A stretch of 64,000 bases of DNA, from the NCBI RefSeq assembly GCF_040054535.1, contig NC_090787.1, positions 15,467,001-15,531,000 of the forward strand. The letters are read 5' to 3'. Source of the DNA: Antennarius striatus. Lineage: Eukaryota; Chordata; Actinopteri; Lophiiformes; Antennariidae. Shown here piece after piece: positions 37,175 to 50,452 of the stretch (positions within the stretch are counted from its first letter, which is position 1; the number at the start of each line of letters is the position of its first letter). A program made the translations under genes and the position numbers. The notes beneath the pieces are model-generated. The model saw only the letters and a program-made list of their open reading frames with translations. It searched no databases and had not been told where the DNA came from.

Positions 37175-37192
37175 TATTATTATTATTATTAA

Positions 37193-37275
<83 letters not shown>

Positions 37276-37307
37276 TTATCATTATCATTATTATTATTAA
37301 TTTTTTA

Positions 37308-37388
<81 letters not shown>

Positions 37389-37389
37389 G
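37056..37389. repeat. (TTA)n array with embedded (TAG)15 block
   Basis: This is about 330 bp of TTA/ATT repeats starting with TTG/TTA alternation. An internal block of TAG units lies at about 37229-37275. It is only 170 bp from the long GT array. Confidence 0.96.
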
Positions 37390-38884
37390 TAAATCACTCT
37401 GACTGGGCTTAGAGTGTCTGGTTGTTCTCCTCCCCTGTAGTTCCTGATGTGCCCCCACAGGGGAGCACCTTACAAGCAAAAGATGTCTATCAACCTATAG
37501 GTATTATGCTCACACTTCTTTTCTGAGTGCTCCTGCAGTGCAGCATTTTGGAGCCACAGTGACTCATATTGATTAATTTGAGATATTTTTAAGTTCAAAT
37601 GTAGGATTATCGTTGGCCATAAAGCAGCATCTTGAAGTCAGCAAGGAGCCATTGTCTCGTTCAAGGACCCTGGAACTCTGTATCTCTTTGATAAAAAGAG
37701 TGCTTGAAATATGATCCAGCTTTTGAAGGAGTGGCGTGACCCCCCTCCCTCCCTCCCTCAGAGCTACACATGACTCACACTGTCTCTGATCACTTCCAGA
37801 TTATTAAGGTTCCACCAACTGCACGTTACACACTGTAACCTGAAACAAAGAGATAAGTGGGACAGCAAATATAGTTCAGAACCACAGCAGTGTGTAGGAC
37901 GTAGAGTCAGGAATACACACGCTTAAACACACAATGGTATGTCTGTATGAAATATGTGTAAACTATCTAAATTGAAGAAACACTGATGGAGAAGACCAAA
38001 ATCTGATATTTGCAATATATTTAATTCAGTGTTCAGTTTTCAGTGTCTGCAGATCTGTTTCACAACTTATTGCTTCTTGAAAACAATAGGAACTCTTCTC
38101 TTAAAAATATAACGCAACGCTGTGCTGAAATGAACTGACTCCAGGGATCTACAATAAATATATCATTCCCACATCCAAAGATAAGATAAATGTTTAGCAA
38201 AGCAGACAACTGCTGCTGAGAAAATGAACTAGTGCACTCAAGTAATTAGATATTCATTACTGCACTCAGTGAATGAATAAGTGAGACATGTGCACTTCAA
38301 TGTAGGGGGGGGGGTGATCTGAGTCGCCTTAGGTAAACGAACAGGTGAACTGCCTTTAGCATCCTGCAAGTAGGACAAGGAGAGTCCATTACTAACAATT
38401 TAATTTAAATGTTTTATTTTAAATGTTATTTAGTTGTACTCTTATCGTTTCTCTTGTGGCAGCCACCTGAATGACACCTGAGGTTATTGTATTAAAAGAG
38501 TCCAGCTTTGATGCATTAATCTGCATTTTCTCAAATCTTTCAACCATGGCAACCCAGAGATTATTAATGAATTTTAGCAGATCTACGAAGCACTATTACA
38601 ACATTCATGAAAAACTAGTCAGGTAGTTCTTAGTGCTTCTGAACTGGAATATGTTTACCCTAATTTACAATAATGTTGAATGAGTGTCTACAGATAACAT
38701 AATTTTAATACTATGCATTTTCTCTGTGCATTGATTGTTAATTACACTTACACTCATAAAAAATACAAGAGCAGGATAAACAAAACCGATCTGTGATCAA
38801 TGAAAATATGAAAAACTATGGAAATGTCTAACGCAGATCTGGTTTAGAACTAAAGTGACGAGGAGCCATCTGACGTCATCACAA

Positions 38885-38887
<3 letters not shown>

Positions 38888-38978
<91 letters not shown>
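38888..38978. repeat. (TG)45 microsatellite
   Basis: This is a pure GT run in the kcne2-slc5a3 gap. Confidence 0.97.
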
Positions 38979-38980
<2 letters not shown>

Positions 38981-41102
38981 ACTGGGTTTATGCCATTCAT
39001 AAAGACTAAGGCAGTGATCTGTGACTCACAGAGGACTTGAGCACATGATTGTCTAACGGAATAAAAATAACTATGATGAAATAAAAAAATTTAAAAAAAA
39101 GCCCATAACATTTAAAAACAGCTGACTTTTAAAGGTCGACAAGAAAGAGGGACTGACTCGGTCACGTTAACAACCTTGACAGAGTAGCAGAGCATTGCAA
39201 TGAACATACTTGGTTTCATTCTAGCCTTTTACAGCTAATATTGTTATTTTAATCTATAAATACTAAAACAACTTTATTATTTGAAGAAATTTTTTCCATG
39301 AAGAGTATTTAGCACTATACTTACATAGTCAACACAGAACTGAGTTCAAGGCTTGTAGGTGATAACTAGGTTGCGTTTGACCTGAGCAAGCACTCCCCTC
39401 CCACTCTATTGTCTTGAATATTTCCATTCACCCTCACCTATTTCCCCAAAGGCAGAGAGTTCACACACCGATGTTAGTAAGGGGCAATGTTGCAAATGTG
39501 ATAAGGACTGTTTTTCTCTGCACACACTGTATGTAAAACACAACTATGGATGTATTCGGTTTTATTTCATTTAAACTAAGCACCTATATCTTACATGATA
39601 TGGCACCTTAGTGTTTCCATAACAAAAAGCCTCTGTCAGCAGCATACATTTACCTCTATAGCCCCCCGGGCTGTTGATGTGTCACTAATCAAGAATGTTG
39701 TTGTCAATGATCAGTTTGACCCATAAGGATGGGCAAAAGCCTCACTGGGGTATGCTTCGTTGGTTCTCATTCATTGTGTTGTTGCCCCAGACACAATTCT
39801 TTCCACTGTTTTGACACTATGGGGTAAATATTTCCTTTTGCCATTGAAGTCCTGTTCCATGGATTAATGCCAGAGTACCAGGCACGCTGCGGAAGTTTAG
39901 TCGGGGCTTTGCATGAGGAATGGCAGGAATGTATTGACTGTGTGTTTGCCAAGCATTTGACAGGTCATTCCACATTCCTAATGTGGCTCCCTCTATTCTT
40001 GATATAATAGGAGCACGGAAAACAAAACATTCACTTTTGTTTAATATTGTAGTATGCGTTATTATTCACTCATCAGATCACAATAATGTCCGATTTTTGT
40101 TGATATACAATTCAATTAAAGTTTATTTATAAAGTACTGAATCACACAATTAATGCGGACTTGAAAAATGCATGCACCTGAATGTTTGACATCCCCTGAT
40201 TCACAGAGCTCTGGTTAAAATGAATGCCGTGATTTTGGTTTAGATTATTTCCTGTTGTATTCTGTAGTGGACTTTCTCATGCTCTCTGTTTCCTGTGTTT
40301 CTCTCTTGATTTTCCTTTCCTCCATGGCCATCAAGCAATCTGTCATCCTCTCCTTACTCTGTGTATTTAAACTCTTTGATGTCTCGTGCTGAGTTTATCA
40401 GTTTGTCTCCATTTCCTCCTAGATTTTGTGAGTTATTTTCCTTTTTCATCTTCCTTTTAAACAGTGCTTGCTTTTTGGATCTTGCTTTGGAGATTCACTG
40501 TCGAGAAACCTGATTTGGACTTTTTTTTGTTTTGCATTTGTCATCAAAGTCTTTTTGTTCAAACTTTTCCCTGCACCTCGTGCTGCGTTCATTTGAGTTC
40601 TGTATGTTGAACTAAACCTAATCCAAACACTTGGCTTTAAAAAAAACAGTATCAGTTATCATTTCTGTACACATTGTACTTCTCCTTCTGACACTGAAGA
40701 CAAGGATATATTCAACAAGCTCCACATGTGCACACATAACTAACTGGATGGTGTCAGATTTCCTACAGTAAAAAAAAAGATAAATACACTTCTATCATCA
40801 GAGGTCATTAAAATTACAAAACATATTGGAGCAATTTAAATGTCAATTTTGACAATCATATTAACAAAGTTTTCATGTTTTTTCCTCATAGCATATAAAT
40901 CTTTAATAATTACATCATCATTCCCTGAAAAGCTAGAAACAGACTTTGATACTTTCAATGCATCCAGTGGGGGGTTCTAGGGTCCCCCCTCTGGGGGCTG
41001 AGACAGAGGTTTGTGAATTAGACTGTTTTTGTTACATTTTGTTACAAGGTTAAAAACACTTGGCAGAAAATTGTGTCCACACCATTCTGGTTTACCCATT
41101 TC

Positions 41103-41482
41103 AGCACGGTGGTACAGTGTGTAGCTCTGTTGCCTCACAGCGAGAAGGTTCTGGGTTTGATTCCTTTCTACATAAGGTTTATATGTTCTCTCCCTGTCTG
41201 CGTGGGTTCTCTCTGGGTTCTCCAGCTTCGTCCCATCTCCAAAAACATGCAGCTTAGGTAAAGTGATCACACTAAATTGTCTGTAGCCGTGTGTGTGTGT
41301 GCGTGTGTGTGTGTGTGTTTGTGTGTATGTGTGTGTGAGTGGTTGTTTGTTGTTGTGTGTGGGCCTGAGATGAGCTGCCGTCTCAATCGGGGTGTTCCCC
41401 ACCTCTCACCTTTAGCCAGCTGAGACGTGCTTCAGCAGACTCGTGACCCGCTTGTCATCTACAAGAAGATGAATGAATGAAA
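41103..41482 (+). mobile_element. SINE-like repeat, near full length
   Basis: The head AGCACGGTGGTACAGTG, then CTCACAGCGAGAAGGTTCTG and GGGTTTGATTCC (B box-like), is followed by GTGGGTTCTCTCTGGGTTCT, CCAAAAACATGCAG, an internal GT run (about 41289-41337), GCCAGCTGAGACG and a tail of GAATGAATGA. This is the common percomorph SINE-like repeat. Translations over it are artefacts. Confidence 0.75.
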
Positions 41483-42606
41483 GTTTCAAATCTTTATTGT
41501 AGGATCCTCCGTTTCTTTTTTTAAGATCATTTATTTGAACTAATGTTCTAAATCTTTTTTTGTGTTAGACTGAGTCACTTTCATATCTACTGTCTTTTAG
41601 CTTGAAGGATTGAATTACAGTACTCAAAATTTTAAGAATAGCATTCACGGTTCAGAGAGATTTTATCACTGTTTTTATTAATTTATCATATTTACTGTTT
41701 TATTATCAAAATGCCTTAGTGGTTGTTGCTTGATTCTTAATTTGTTTGTATTATAGTGCATCTGTCCTAGTATTTCATAAGTATCTCATAACTTGAAAAG
41801 TTATCTACAAACAAAGGTATTATTGATTATTAAAAACCATGCTTTCAAGAGTAGTCACTCTTATGGTGCCATTCTCTGGAACAAACAGGGTTTCAAATGT
41901 AAATGCTATGCTGATAAAATAACTATTGTTTCTTGTTTTTGATGAGCACCCAGTCCATTTCATTCAGAAGCAGAATTGATAAGAAAGTGATCATTCAAAA
42001 GGGAGAGATGAGAAATTTACAACTCTAGAGAGGTCACCATGTCCCAACCCTTGGACTGTCTGACACGTATTTCTGTTCAACTCAGCAGTTGCCTCTCTTG
42101 TTAAATAAAAAAAAGTGGAGTCAAAGGTGTTTTTCCTTTGCTGTTCCTGTCAAGGAGCCGCCGCTGGACCTCAAGCTGAATTATTACTGTGATATAAAAT
42201 AAATACAGATGTGAAAGTACAAATGCTCAGAAAATACTATTCAATCATGTCTATCTATGGAAGTAATAAATGGAATTGTTAAAAAGAAATATTTAACTAA
42301 GAATGAGATTAAAGATAACATTGTGGAGAGAAGTGTGAACCACTGTCACAGTGGTGTCATCAGATACTTCTTGTGTTATTGTAACACAAGAAGTAAAACA
42401 CCCAGTATTTTCATTCTTGTCAGGAGTTAGATTAGAAGTTCAAGGCTATCCTGCCTCGCCATTTGTGGTGAGAGCAAAATGTTGGTCAGGTTAGCTTGTC
42501 AGCCTTTCAACCAACCTAAACTCATTTCTACTGCTTTAAATGAAAATATATGAGAGCTCTATCAATTTACTCATCAAATTTAAAGAAATAAACATGTTTT
42601 TCAATT

Positions 42607-42895
42607 GGGTGGCACAGTCGATAGCGCTGGAGTTTTCATGTTCTCCACGTGTCTACGTGGGTTCTCTCTGGGTTCTCCGGCTTCCTCCCACCTCCAAAAA
42701 CATGCACTTAAGGTGGATTGAACTTTCCAGATTGTCTGTAGGTGTGTGTGTTTGTCTGTGACAACGTGTGACTAAGTGGTGCCCTGGCGTCTCTCCTGGA
42801 GTGTTCCCTGCCTCACGCCTCCAGTCGGCTGGAATAGGCTCCAGCGACCCACGACAACAGATGAAGCAGGTATGGAAGATGAACGAATGAACAAT
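42607..42895 (+). mobile_element. SINE-like repeat with deleted head
   Basis: GGTGGCACAGTCGATAGCGC jumps straight to TTCATGTTCTCC, so about 60 bp of the head, including the B box region, is missing relative to the copy at 41103. The middle and the end (GGCTGGAATAGGCTCCAGCG, then ACGAATGAACAA) are kept. Confidence 0.75.
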
Positions 42896-43080
42896 AATTG
42901 ATTTCTAAGTATTGGTAGAATTAGCAGAAAAAATATGAAAATCAGATAAAAATAGAAATAACATTCAAGCTACATTCACTTTTTTAATCTTGTGAACTCT
43001 CCTACTCTGTTAATACACATACATTTTCAAAGTCATCTGAATTACCGGTAGATGAAAACATTCTTTTAAATAACACTTTA

Positions 43081-43215
43081 TCCATCCATCTATCCATCCA
43101 TTTTCTTTAGACAAGATGTTTACAATCTTGTCACTTGGTCATGGCTATACTAGAGCCTATCCCAGCTGGCTAAAGGCGAAAGGAGGGGTACACCCCGGAC
43201 GAGACACCAGCTCAT
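43081..43215 (-). mobile_element. SINE-like fragment, reversed
   Basis: TCCATCCATCTATCCATCCA, then GAGCCTATCCCAGCTGGC and GGGGTACACCCCGGACGAG form the reversed 3' part of a related fish repeat. Confidence 0.6.
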
Positions 43216-45617
43216 CACAGGGCCAACTGCCACATCACAGAAAAAAATTTGGGTTCAAGGCCCGTCTGTAGAAAGTATCACTCCTCAACTGCACTCATGT
43301 CCCTCAATCTGTAAGGGACATGATTGAGTCCCTTACTGGAAACACCCCCTGACCCTCCCCTGAGTCACATGACAATTCACTGACCCATATTTGTCGGAAT
43401 CTCATTGGCTGTTAATCAGATCAATGTATGTGACTGGTTGTCTTTCTCTTTTTTTTCTCCTTTTTTTCTGTGTCACATCTATGGTACTCTATTTTAATGT
43501 GGTAATATGTGTTACGATAAGGTAAACAATAAGGTGTTGCTGGTATTGGTGTATAACCCTAACAATCACCCTAAACACTGTCATCTACAGTGTTATAAGC
43601 CATACGTATTTAGAGGCAGTAGATGCCTATTAAAACTTTGACACCATATGAAGACCAAAAATAGTTGCTGCTTTGCTCAAATCCTGACACCTGCTGCTAC
43701 ACATTCCAGGAAATGTACAGTATGTATGTGCTTTTGGACCTTTTGGACAGGTCACAACATTTATATTGAATTTTGAGGCCTACATACAATGTATTGATGT
43801 AAAACGACCACATTTTTTGTTTTCATTAATGTTACACACAGCTAATGACAAGCCTTGCAGCATTTTATACCTGGTCTAATAATACCATCATTCCAACACA
43901 GAGCACCTATTTAAATCTAGCATTTGCTCGACACAGTTGTTTGTGTTTTCAAACAGACAATGAACAAAGCATGGCCTTGTTGCCAGTACTTTTCCACAAG
44001 GAAAGTAATACTAGTTTTCTCTTGGGAAAGAGAGAGTGTGTGAGTCTAGTATTAGGAAGGTGTGTAAGAAGACTGATTTACGACATTCACATTTACGAAT
44101 CAGGTTTTACCAAAGAATGACACACATTTTGCAATAAAATATTCTTGAAGTGTTGAAAGTGTGAATGTAATAATTAAGAAAACATGTACAGTAGATCAGA
44201 ATTTATTATAGTTAATTATTTCATTAACGGCTTCATATTTAGCATATATTCATATTTAGGAGATTCCTGACAGTCTCACATGTGAGACTATTATGTAGAG
44301 TGGGTTTGGTTGCTAAATGTCAGAAGATAATCATTAGTGACTAAACTGTTCACATAGCTAATTAAAGAGTGTTAGTATTTAATTCAAGCATTGCTGTGCA
44401 TTTGCGTCCAACATGGTTGTAGATAACATCTTAGTCTTTATCATGTGACATATTTGTTAAAGCAGAACAAAGCAAATTTTCACATTTAATTTTTTGAAGA
44501 GTGAAATTTATGTTTATACATGTGACTTTTGAGGTTTGTATGTCTGCTGTAGCATATTTCAGTGTAAGATTAGCTTTTTAAATGACAGACGGGGTATTGT
44601 CCGATTCGTTCAGATAACTACACTGCCACATATTTATTTAACTACTCATGCTGACTCGCAGTCTGAAAAATGTATAAGGGTGTGGCTCTCCTCAAGCAAC
44701 GGTAAACTGGTGCCATCATTGGAACTCTGATATCCACACTCATGGTTCAGAAAAACTCTTATCAGATTTTCCAGTAAATCTCACCATCACACATTCATGA
44801 TAGTGAGGTCAAGTTAGGAACTGTGGGTAAAGTTAACATGTAGATTAACAAAGAAAACAAAGATTAGCATTTAGGAAGTTACTGATATCTTAACTTACCT
44901 GTGGGTCAGGATGTGTTTGGTTCTTAACCATTTATTTTAGGTCAGTTCCCAACAGCCACTCCGTGCTACATTTTAACTTTTTGCTATGCTTCATAGGGCA
45001 AAAGTGATATCAGTGACTGTATAATCTGATACCTTTCATGGTCTGTAAGTCAAACTCTCTGACTTCAGGGGATTTTTCTATCAACTGTGTCCCACATTTA
45101 AAAAAGTGGAATAGTCAACACATTGCCTGAGCATATACTGTAAATTATTAGATCTTAGTGTTCCATCTTACACCTTGGCCTCTGCACTTTCTAATGAGTG
45201 AGGTTTCAAAAGTAAATTATCATACGGTAATTTCTAATCCTCTAAGCTACAGGGATGGTGTTCAGTTCAAGTCAACAGACGGATGGATGGAGCGAGACGT
45301 GGACAAAAGTGAGACTTTTTAAACAAACTGGTTGAATAGTTTGTACAGCATTGACTTAGTCCTTTTCCAGCTCTGAGCAGATTAACAAAGCCTAAGAATG
45401 GGCTGTATAATCCTGATCAATATTAAATCTTAGAAATACAGAAGAATCCACCCCACCCCAGGATGAACTCTTTCATATAATCTCCCAAACATTTCATATC
45501 AGGGTGCAAACGATGCACAAGGTCACTTCAAAACGATTTCAAATAGAAATTACCTTCATCATAGAAATTTGTTGTCAAAACATAAAAATAAACACATCTT
45601 TTTTTCTCCACCAAAAC

Positions 45618-45623
45618 TTTATT
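45618..45623 (-). terminator. slc5a3: Candidate poly(A) signal of slc5a3
   Basis: This is the first AATAAA on the minus strand after the slc5a3 stop, 1.57 kb away. The intervening AT-rich stretch would be the 3' UTR. Long 3' UTRs are usual for this gene. Confidence 0.4.
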
Positions 45624-47196
45624 TTCAATCTCTAAGAATAAAATCCATAAAAATTCATAAACACTTTTTTAAAGCCCTTTCCCACAGCGCAATCATCATC
45701 TACCAATCACCCCAATTATGCATCACCCATGCCTGACATTGGCAAGGATTGGTCTGTCTCATTGTGACACCAACAGTTTAAACCAATGTCATTCAACACA
45801 ATGTATTTTTAAAAATACATTAACAAAAAGCTTTTCTTTACGTTTTAGTTTCCTGGCAGTGAGAGCGTTGATGTCCTGGTATCTTTCCCAGAGGAATATT
45901 TAAAGTTCCAAAGCCAACTTTTTTTAGCTGGACCCATAACTTGATTAACTTGAGTGATTTTACATCAGAGTTTCTCCAGTTACGTTATGTGGTAATCCTG
46001 TAACAATCGACTGGCATGTAACTTCTGCTTTGCATAATCATCCTCTGCTGACATGCAGCTAACTGAAAATGTACAATATGACAAAGCGGCTATATCAAAT
46101 GGCTTTAAATGTGTGGTAGTCACTGCACAATATGAAGTCTACTTTTGTTTTCTTTGACTTTTCCCACTTCAGCGTTGCAGACTAAGACACATTTGGTAAG
46201 AAGTTTATAAAATATGCACTTCAAACAGATATTTCAGTTCTGCAAAATACTATAATTACATCGACATAGTAAATACACAAACAAGCTTACTACAGAACAT
46301 ATATATATATATATAGTGGGCAAACCAATGAGCCCTGAATTACATCGTATGCTTTAAAATAATGTACACTCAGCACACATTTCAGACAATGAAACATAAA
46401 AGGAGAAATGTATAAAATATAGATTAATACAGACTGATGAGCACTGGAACTTCTGGCTTTTTGCTAAAATAATAATAATGCTTGAAAATGCTTCACGTTG
46501 CCTTTTAAGAACTACATAGGAGTAACAAATGCAATACTTTAAGTCCCTTAATGTGACAACACATTACTGTAAAAATGAAAAAGAACCATAATTTTAAAAA
46601 AAGAATATACTACATAAAATTGGGCTATTCATTTACTAAAGATAAAATGTTTTCTCAATTTTAACCTTGTGCTCTTATTTTCCTGTGATGCAAAACTCAA
46701 TTATTCTTAATACCAGACATTTGCTGCAAGCTTGACAAAATATGCTTTGATACAATACTTGCAGTACACTAAATCCTACTGTCAACAAGAGAGGAGCAGA
46801 AAACCTTAAATTACAGAATACATTGTTATTCACTACACTAAAAGAGGAAGAGCATATATAAGGCAAATGTCACAACAATTCAAAAATCCAGGTAGATGGA
46901 AGTCAGGTTAGCTAGCAACAAGCAATGTACAAAATGGACACACCAGTGCCAAATAAGCCTCAATCATAAAAGAATATACTTTTTCTCATCTGGAGAAGGT
47001 TTAATCATTTTAAAATGATTAGAATATGCTTAAATCCGTTGAAGAGCTACAAAAAGACAACTGTAAATATTACAGAGTTCTCAAATCTCCAGAGATTCCA
47101 CTGTTTATATGCAAAACCTGCCGCCCTCCGCTGCCGCGTGCCTCCTGAACTTCCAAATTAATAAAAATCCCCGAGACAGTTTAGTACAGGGTGCAA

Positions 47197-49332
47197 CTAT
47201 AATGAGAAATAAACAAACATGAAGATGTCCAGAGTGCACACTACAAATAGACCCAAGTTGAGGAGTAGTTTAATTCTGGGTGGTTCATAAAGCATCTCAG
47301 CAATGCTTCTTCCTTTCTCCCGCTGATGTTTTTGGTCAGTGCTCTGTGACCCCTCCTTATATCCACAAAACCAATTCAGAAGATGCATAAACTTGCTTGT
47401 CTTCTCATTGTCATGGCAGCTTTCCTCAGCACTGACAATCTCTATCGTTCCATTATCAAACTGTTGTGCTAGGGTGGTGACCGGAGAGGACTCTGTGCTC
47501 GGTGTTGCTGGGTCGTGGTCGGTGGATGACACTAGGAGTTTAACATTTGCCCCGTCGCAACACCGGTCCGTTTTCACATCTGGGGGAATTTCTTTATGAA
47601 GGCTTTCGCTACCATTCCCAGGGCTCTTCTCAGTCAGCCTGTACGTTTCTTCACGGTCCTTCACAGGAACCATTTCAATGTTGCGGAGCCCCCAGAATGT
47701 GGTGGTGTGAATCTGCTCCTCATCTGGTGGGGAGGAGCAGAGGCTAACCACCACCGCCACCAATCCTGAAATCCAGAACAGCATAGCGGCAAAATACATG
47801 TAGTGAACGTTCACCAAGAAGCCAGGTCTATTATCTGGCTGGTCACAAGGAGGTGGACGATAAATAAATGCTAGAATCAGCCGTACAGTACCAAGTGTGA
47901 ACCCTGTCATGCCTCCCCAAAAAGCACCTTTCTCATTACATCGTTTCCAGAACACGCCAAGCAGGAAGAGGGCAGCTATTGGGGGGGTTAAGTAGCCGGC
48001 AACTTCTTGGATGTAGAAGTAGGTCTGTCCACCTTGCATTTCAACAATAGCAGGGACCCAAGCGATGCTGATCCCCACCATGACCACAACAAAGATGCGA
48101 CCTACAATGAGCAGCTCACGCTGAGACGCCAGCTGTCGAAAACTCTGGTAGATGTCTAGGGTGAATATGGTGCTTGCGCTGTTGAATATAGAATCTAGAT
48201 CACTCATGAGAGCAGCGATCACAACCGCCATCATCAGACCCCTCAGTCCTACAGGCATCACTGCCATGACCAGCCGGGGGTAGGCAATGTTTGAGCACCC
48301 AGCCTGAGAGCCACACACAGCCATGCAGTGCTCTGGACTGATGCAGATAATCTCGTCTGTAAACAAGATGCGGGAGATCATTCCTGGAATGACCATCACA
48401 AACATGGGCAGGATCTTGAGGAACCCAGCCATGAGTGTGGAGGACTTTGCGTGGGCAATGTTCTTGGCTGCTAGCACCCTCTGAACGATGACCTGGTCGG
48501 CACACCAGTACCAAACAGATGTAGGCGTCTGGCCAATCAGGAAGCCTGGCCATGGGATGTCTTCATCCAGGGGACCTCGAAGGATGTGTAGTGAATCTGG
48601 TTTAGGCTCAATAAGGCAGGAATTAGTATAAGTAAAATTTCCAGCGGCAATTATAGCAGAAACATTTGGAACTGCCTGCATGTATTTAGTTCTGACGGCC
48701 TCTAAGCCACCAACTTTCACCAGGCTGATGACAGTTAAAGTTAGGGCTCCACCAACCATCAACACTGCCTGAAGGGCATCCGTGTACATTACTGCCACCA
48801 ATCCACCAGTGACAGTCAGCATTGCAGTCATACTGATAAGAAGGACAATAGACAAATAAAGGCTCCACCCCAGGGACTCCTGAATGAAGAGAGCTCCAGC
48901 ATACAAAGCCACAGACAGTTTAGTAAAAATGTAAAGCAATATAGACAAGAAAGCAAAATAAACCTTTAGCCTGCTGCCACCAAAGCGTTTCGACAGGTAC
49001 TCTGGCATTGTGTAGACCTGCGAATGAAAGTACACAGGGACAAACACCCAGCCCAGCAGCTGCAGAAGTAGAAGTGCATTAAATTCCCACGCTCCCACAG
49101 CATAGCCACTTGCTGCTCCTGATCCAGCCAGACCTATGAAATGCTCGCTGCCAATGTTGCTGACGAAGAGTGATGCGCCTATCACTATCCATGTCATGGA
49201 GCGTCCGGCCAGGAAGTAGCCAGTCACAGTGCTGCGATTTGATTTCCACATGGCAAGAAACCCGATGGCAAGCACCAGGATAAAATACAGTGCTACCACA
49301 GCTATGTCCACTGCTTCCATTCCAGGGCCCAT
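47197..49332 (-). CDS. slc5a3: Sodium/myo-inositol cotransporter SMIT1
   Basis: This couples Na+ entry to myo-inositol uptake across the plasma membrane; inositol is an osmolyte and lipid-signalling precursor. The frame is one uninterrupted exon of 711 residues (human 718), as in mammals. I take the ATG at 49332 (MGPGMEAVDI); an in-frame TTG lies 9 bases upstream. Family marks are ALYFILV, NRSTVTGYFLAGRSMTW, SNIGSEHFIGLAG, YTMPEYLSKRFGG, TVTGGLVAVMYTD, QTPTSVWYWCADQVIVQRVL, MSDLDSIFNSASTIFTLD and the end IFMFVYFSL, within the 14-helix SLC5 fold. Sequons near NVSA and NFTY lie in an outer loop. The cytoplasmic stretch between the last two helices is variable, as expected. A strong acceptor at 49581 indicates a spliced leader. 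Confidence 0.98.
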   Translation of the reverse strand: MGPGMEAVDIAVVALYFILVLAIGFLAMWKSNRSTVTGYFLAGRSMTWIVIGASLFVSNIGSEHFIGLAGSGAASGYAVGAWEFNALLLLQLLGWVFVPVYFHSQVYTMPEYLSKRFGGSRLKVYFAFLSILLYIFTKLSVALYAGALFIQESLGWSLYLSIVLLISMTAMLTVTGGLVAVMYTDALQAVLMVGGALTLTVISLVKVGGLEAVRTKYMQAVPNVSAIIAAGNFTYTNSCLIEPKPDSLHILRGPLDEDIPWPGFLIGQTPTSVWYWCADQVIVQRVLAAKNIAHAKSSTLMAGFLKILPMFVMVIPGMISRILFTDEIICISPEHCMAVCGSQAGCSNIAYPRLVMAVMPVGLRGLMMAVVIAALMSDLDSIFNSASTIFTLDIYQSFRQLASQRELLIVGRIFVVVMVGISIAWVPAIVEMQGGQTYFYIQEVAGYLTPPIAALFLLGVFWKRCNEKGAFWGGMTGFTLGTVRLILAFIYRPPPCDQPDNRPGFLVNVHYMYFAAMLFWISGLVAVVVSLCSSPPDEEQIHTTTFWGLRNIEMVPVKDREETYRLTEKSPGNGSESLHKEIPPDVKTDRCCDGANVKLLVSSTDHDPATPSTESSPVTTLAQQFDNGTIEIVSAEESCHDNEKTSKFMHLLNWFCGYKEGSQSTDQKHQREKGRSIAEMLYEPPRIKLLLNLGLFVVCTLDIFMFVYFSL

Positions 49333-49580
49333 TTTTTCCAAGAATACTTAAAAAACTCAAAACTACGTGAATCTTTACCAAAAAATGGAAATTCTCTTTA
49401 TAGGGCCAATGGAAATGTTCTGCTTTGGTTTGCTGTCTGGATGGAAGCTGCAGTATCCACTGTCAGGTCAAATACACTAGTCGTGCTTCGGGGGGGGTTA
49501 TCCACCGGCACTGAGGTCGTTCTAGTTTTAGAGGACGATGTTGCAGGTCTCTGGTCTAGAAAAGCCTAGAGTTAATATTC
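49333..49580 (-). other. slc5a3: slc5a3 5' UTR part of the coding exon
   Basis: The minus strand shows a classic acceptor just before 49580: a pyrimidine-rich stretch ending TGCTGTCTTGCAG. The exon therefore likely starts at 49580 with about 250 bases of leader. Human SLC5A3 also has its whole coding region in the second exon. Confidence 0.65.
49386..49420 (+). promoter_or_regulatory. slc5a3: Two TonE (NFAT5) consensus matches
   Basis: TGGAAATTCTC (49386-49396) and TGGAAATGTTC (49410-49420) both fit TGGAAANNYNY. They lie in the slc5a3 leader. NFAT5 is the known osmotic activator of SLC5A3. About eight chance matches are expected in 64 kb, so only the close pairing stands out. Confidence 0.35.
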
Positions 49581-50412
49581 CTGCAAGACAGCAAAAACAA
49601 AGAGAAACACCTCATTAGAGCCTTAATTTAAGAAAAAAAGTACACCGAACATAAATGCCTGAAAGGTTACAAAAGCCTCCCTGAAAACGTGATTTGAGAC
49701 AAGTTTGGGAAGATTACCAGTCAAACTACATATATCATATTCCACACCACGAAATGATCAAAATCATTAACAATAATCATCAATTGTGATATAACATTCT
49801 ACAAACAACATAAAGCAACTAGTCTTTTTCCAGTGCCAGTCGTTGGGTTTAGCATGACTTCAGTACTTTAGATTTTTAAGAAAAACACCTGAAGCCGTGC
49901 CGCTGTAAAAATGTTAAAGAATGCTTAAAAACATTTAGTAAGATATCAGGCAGAGTAAATAAAAAAAGGCAGTTTGTGATCAGTCTACAGATTACAGTTT
50001 ATTCCATGTATAAATGAAGAGCATTGACATGCATTTTACATTGACATGCCAAAATACATTTACAGTAGATCTGTTATTCTGTTCTCTTCATGCAAATGTG
50101 TGAAAAAAGGTCACTGCAGACTGATATAAAGTGAGATCGTAGTAATAATATAGCAGGGGATTCACTGAATTCTTCGACATAATAAAGCAGAATACACAAC
50201 ATGTGTTTTGTTTCAATGTCAGTCTTTCTCACAAACACACATTTAAGTAAGTTCTGTCATGGTTTTACTCTGACATTCATATTCAAAAATAACCCCAAGA
50301 TTTCGTCCATTCCTTCTCACACCCAGATTTCATGACTATCCTTTTTAATCAAATAAATGTTTTCATTTGAGCATATTGTCAAAGGCAACAGTTGCGTGTG
50401 TTCCAACAGGAA

Positions 50413-50413
<1 letters not shown>

Positions 50414-50451
<38 letters not shown>
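50414..50451. repeat. (TG)19 microsatellite
   Basis: This is a GT run in the presumed leader intron of slc5a3. Confidence 0.95.

Positions 50452-50452
<1 letters not shown>

Noticed and set aside
37744-37760. CCCTCCCTCCCTCC run as a G-quadruplex signal
   Set aside because: Too short and isolated to support a claim; such runs are common in simple-repeat-rich fish DNA.
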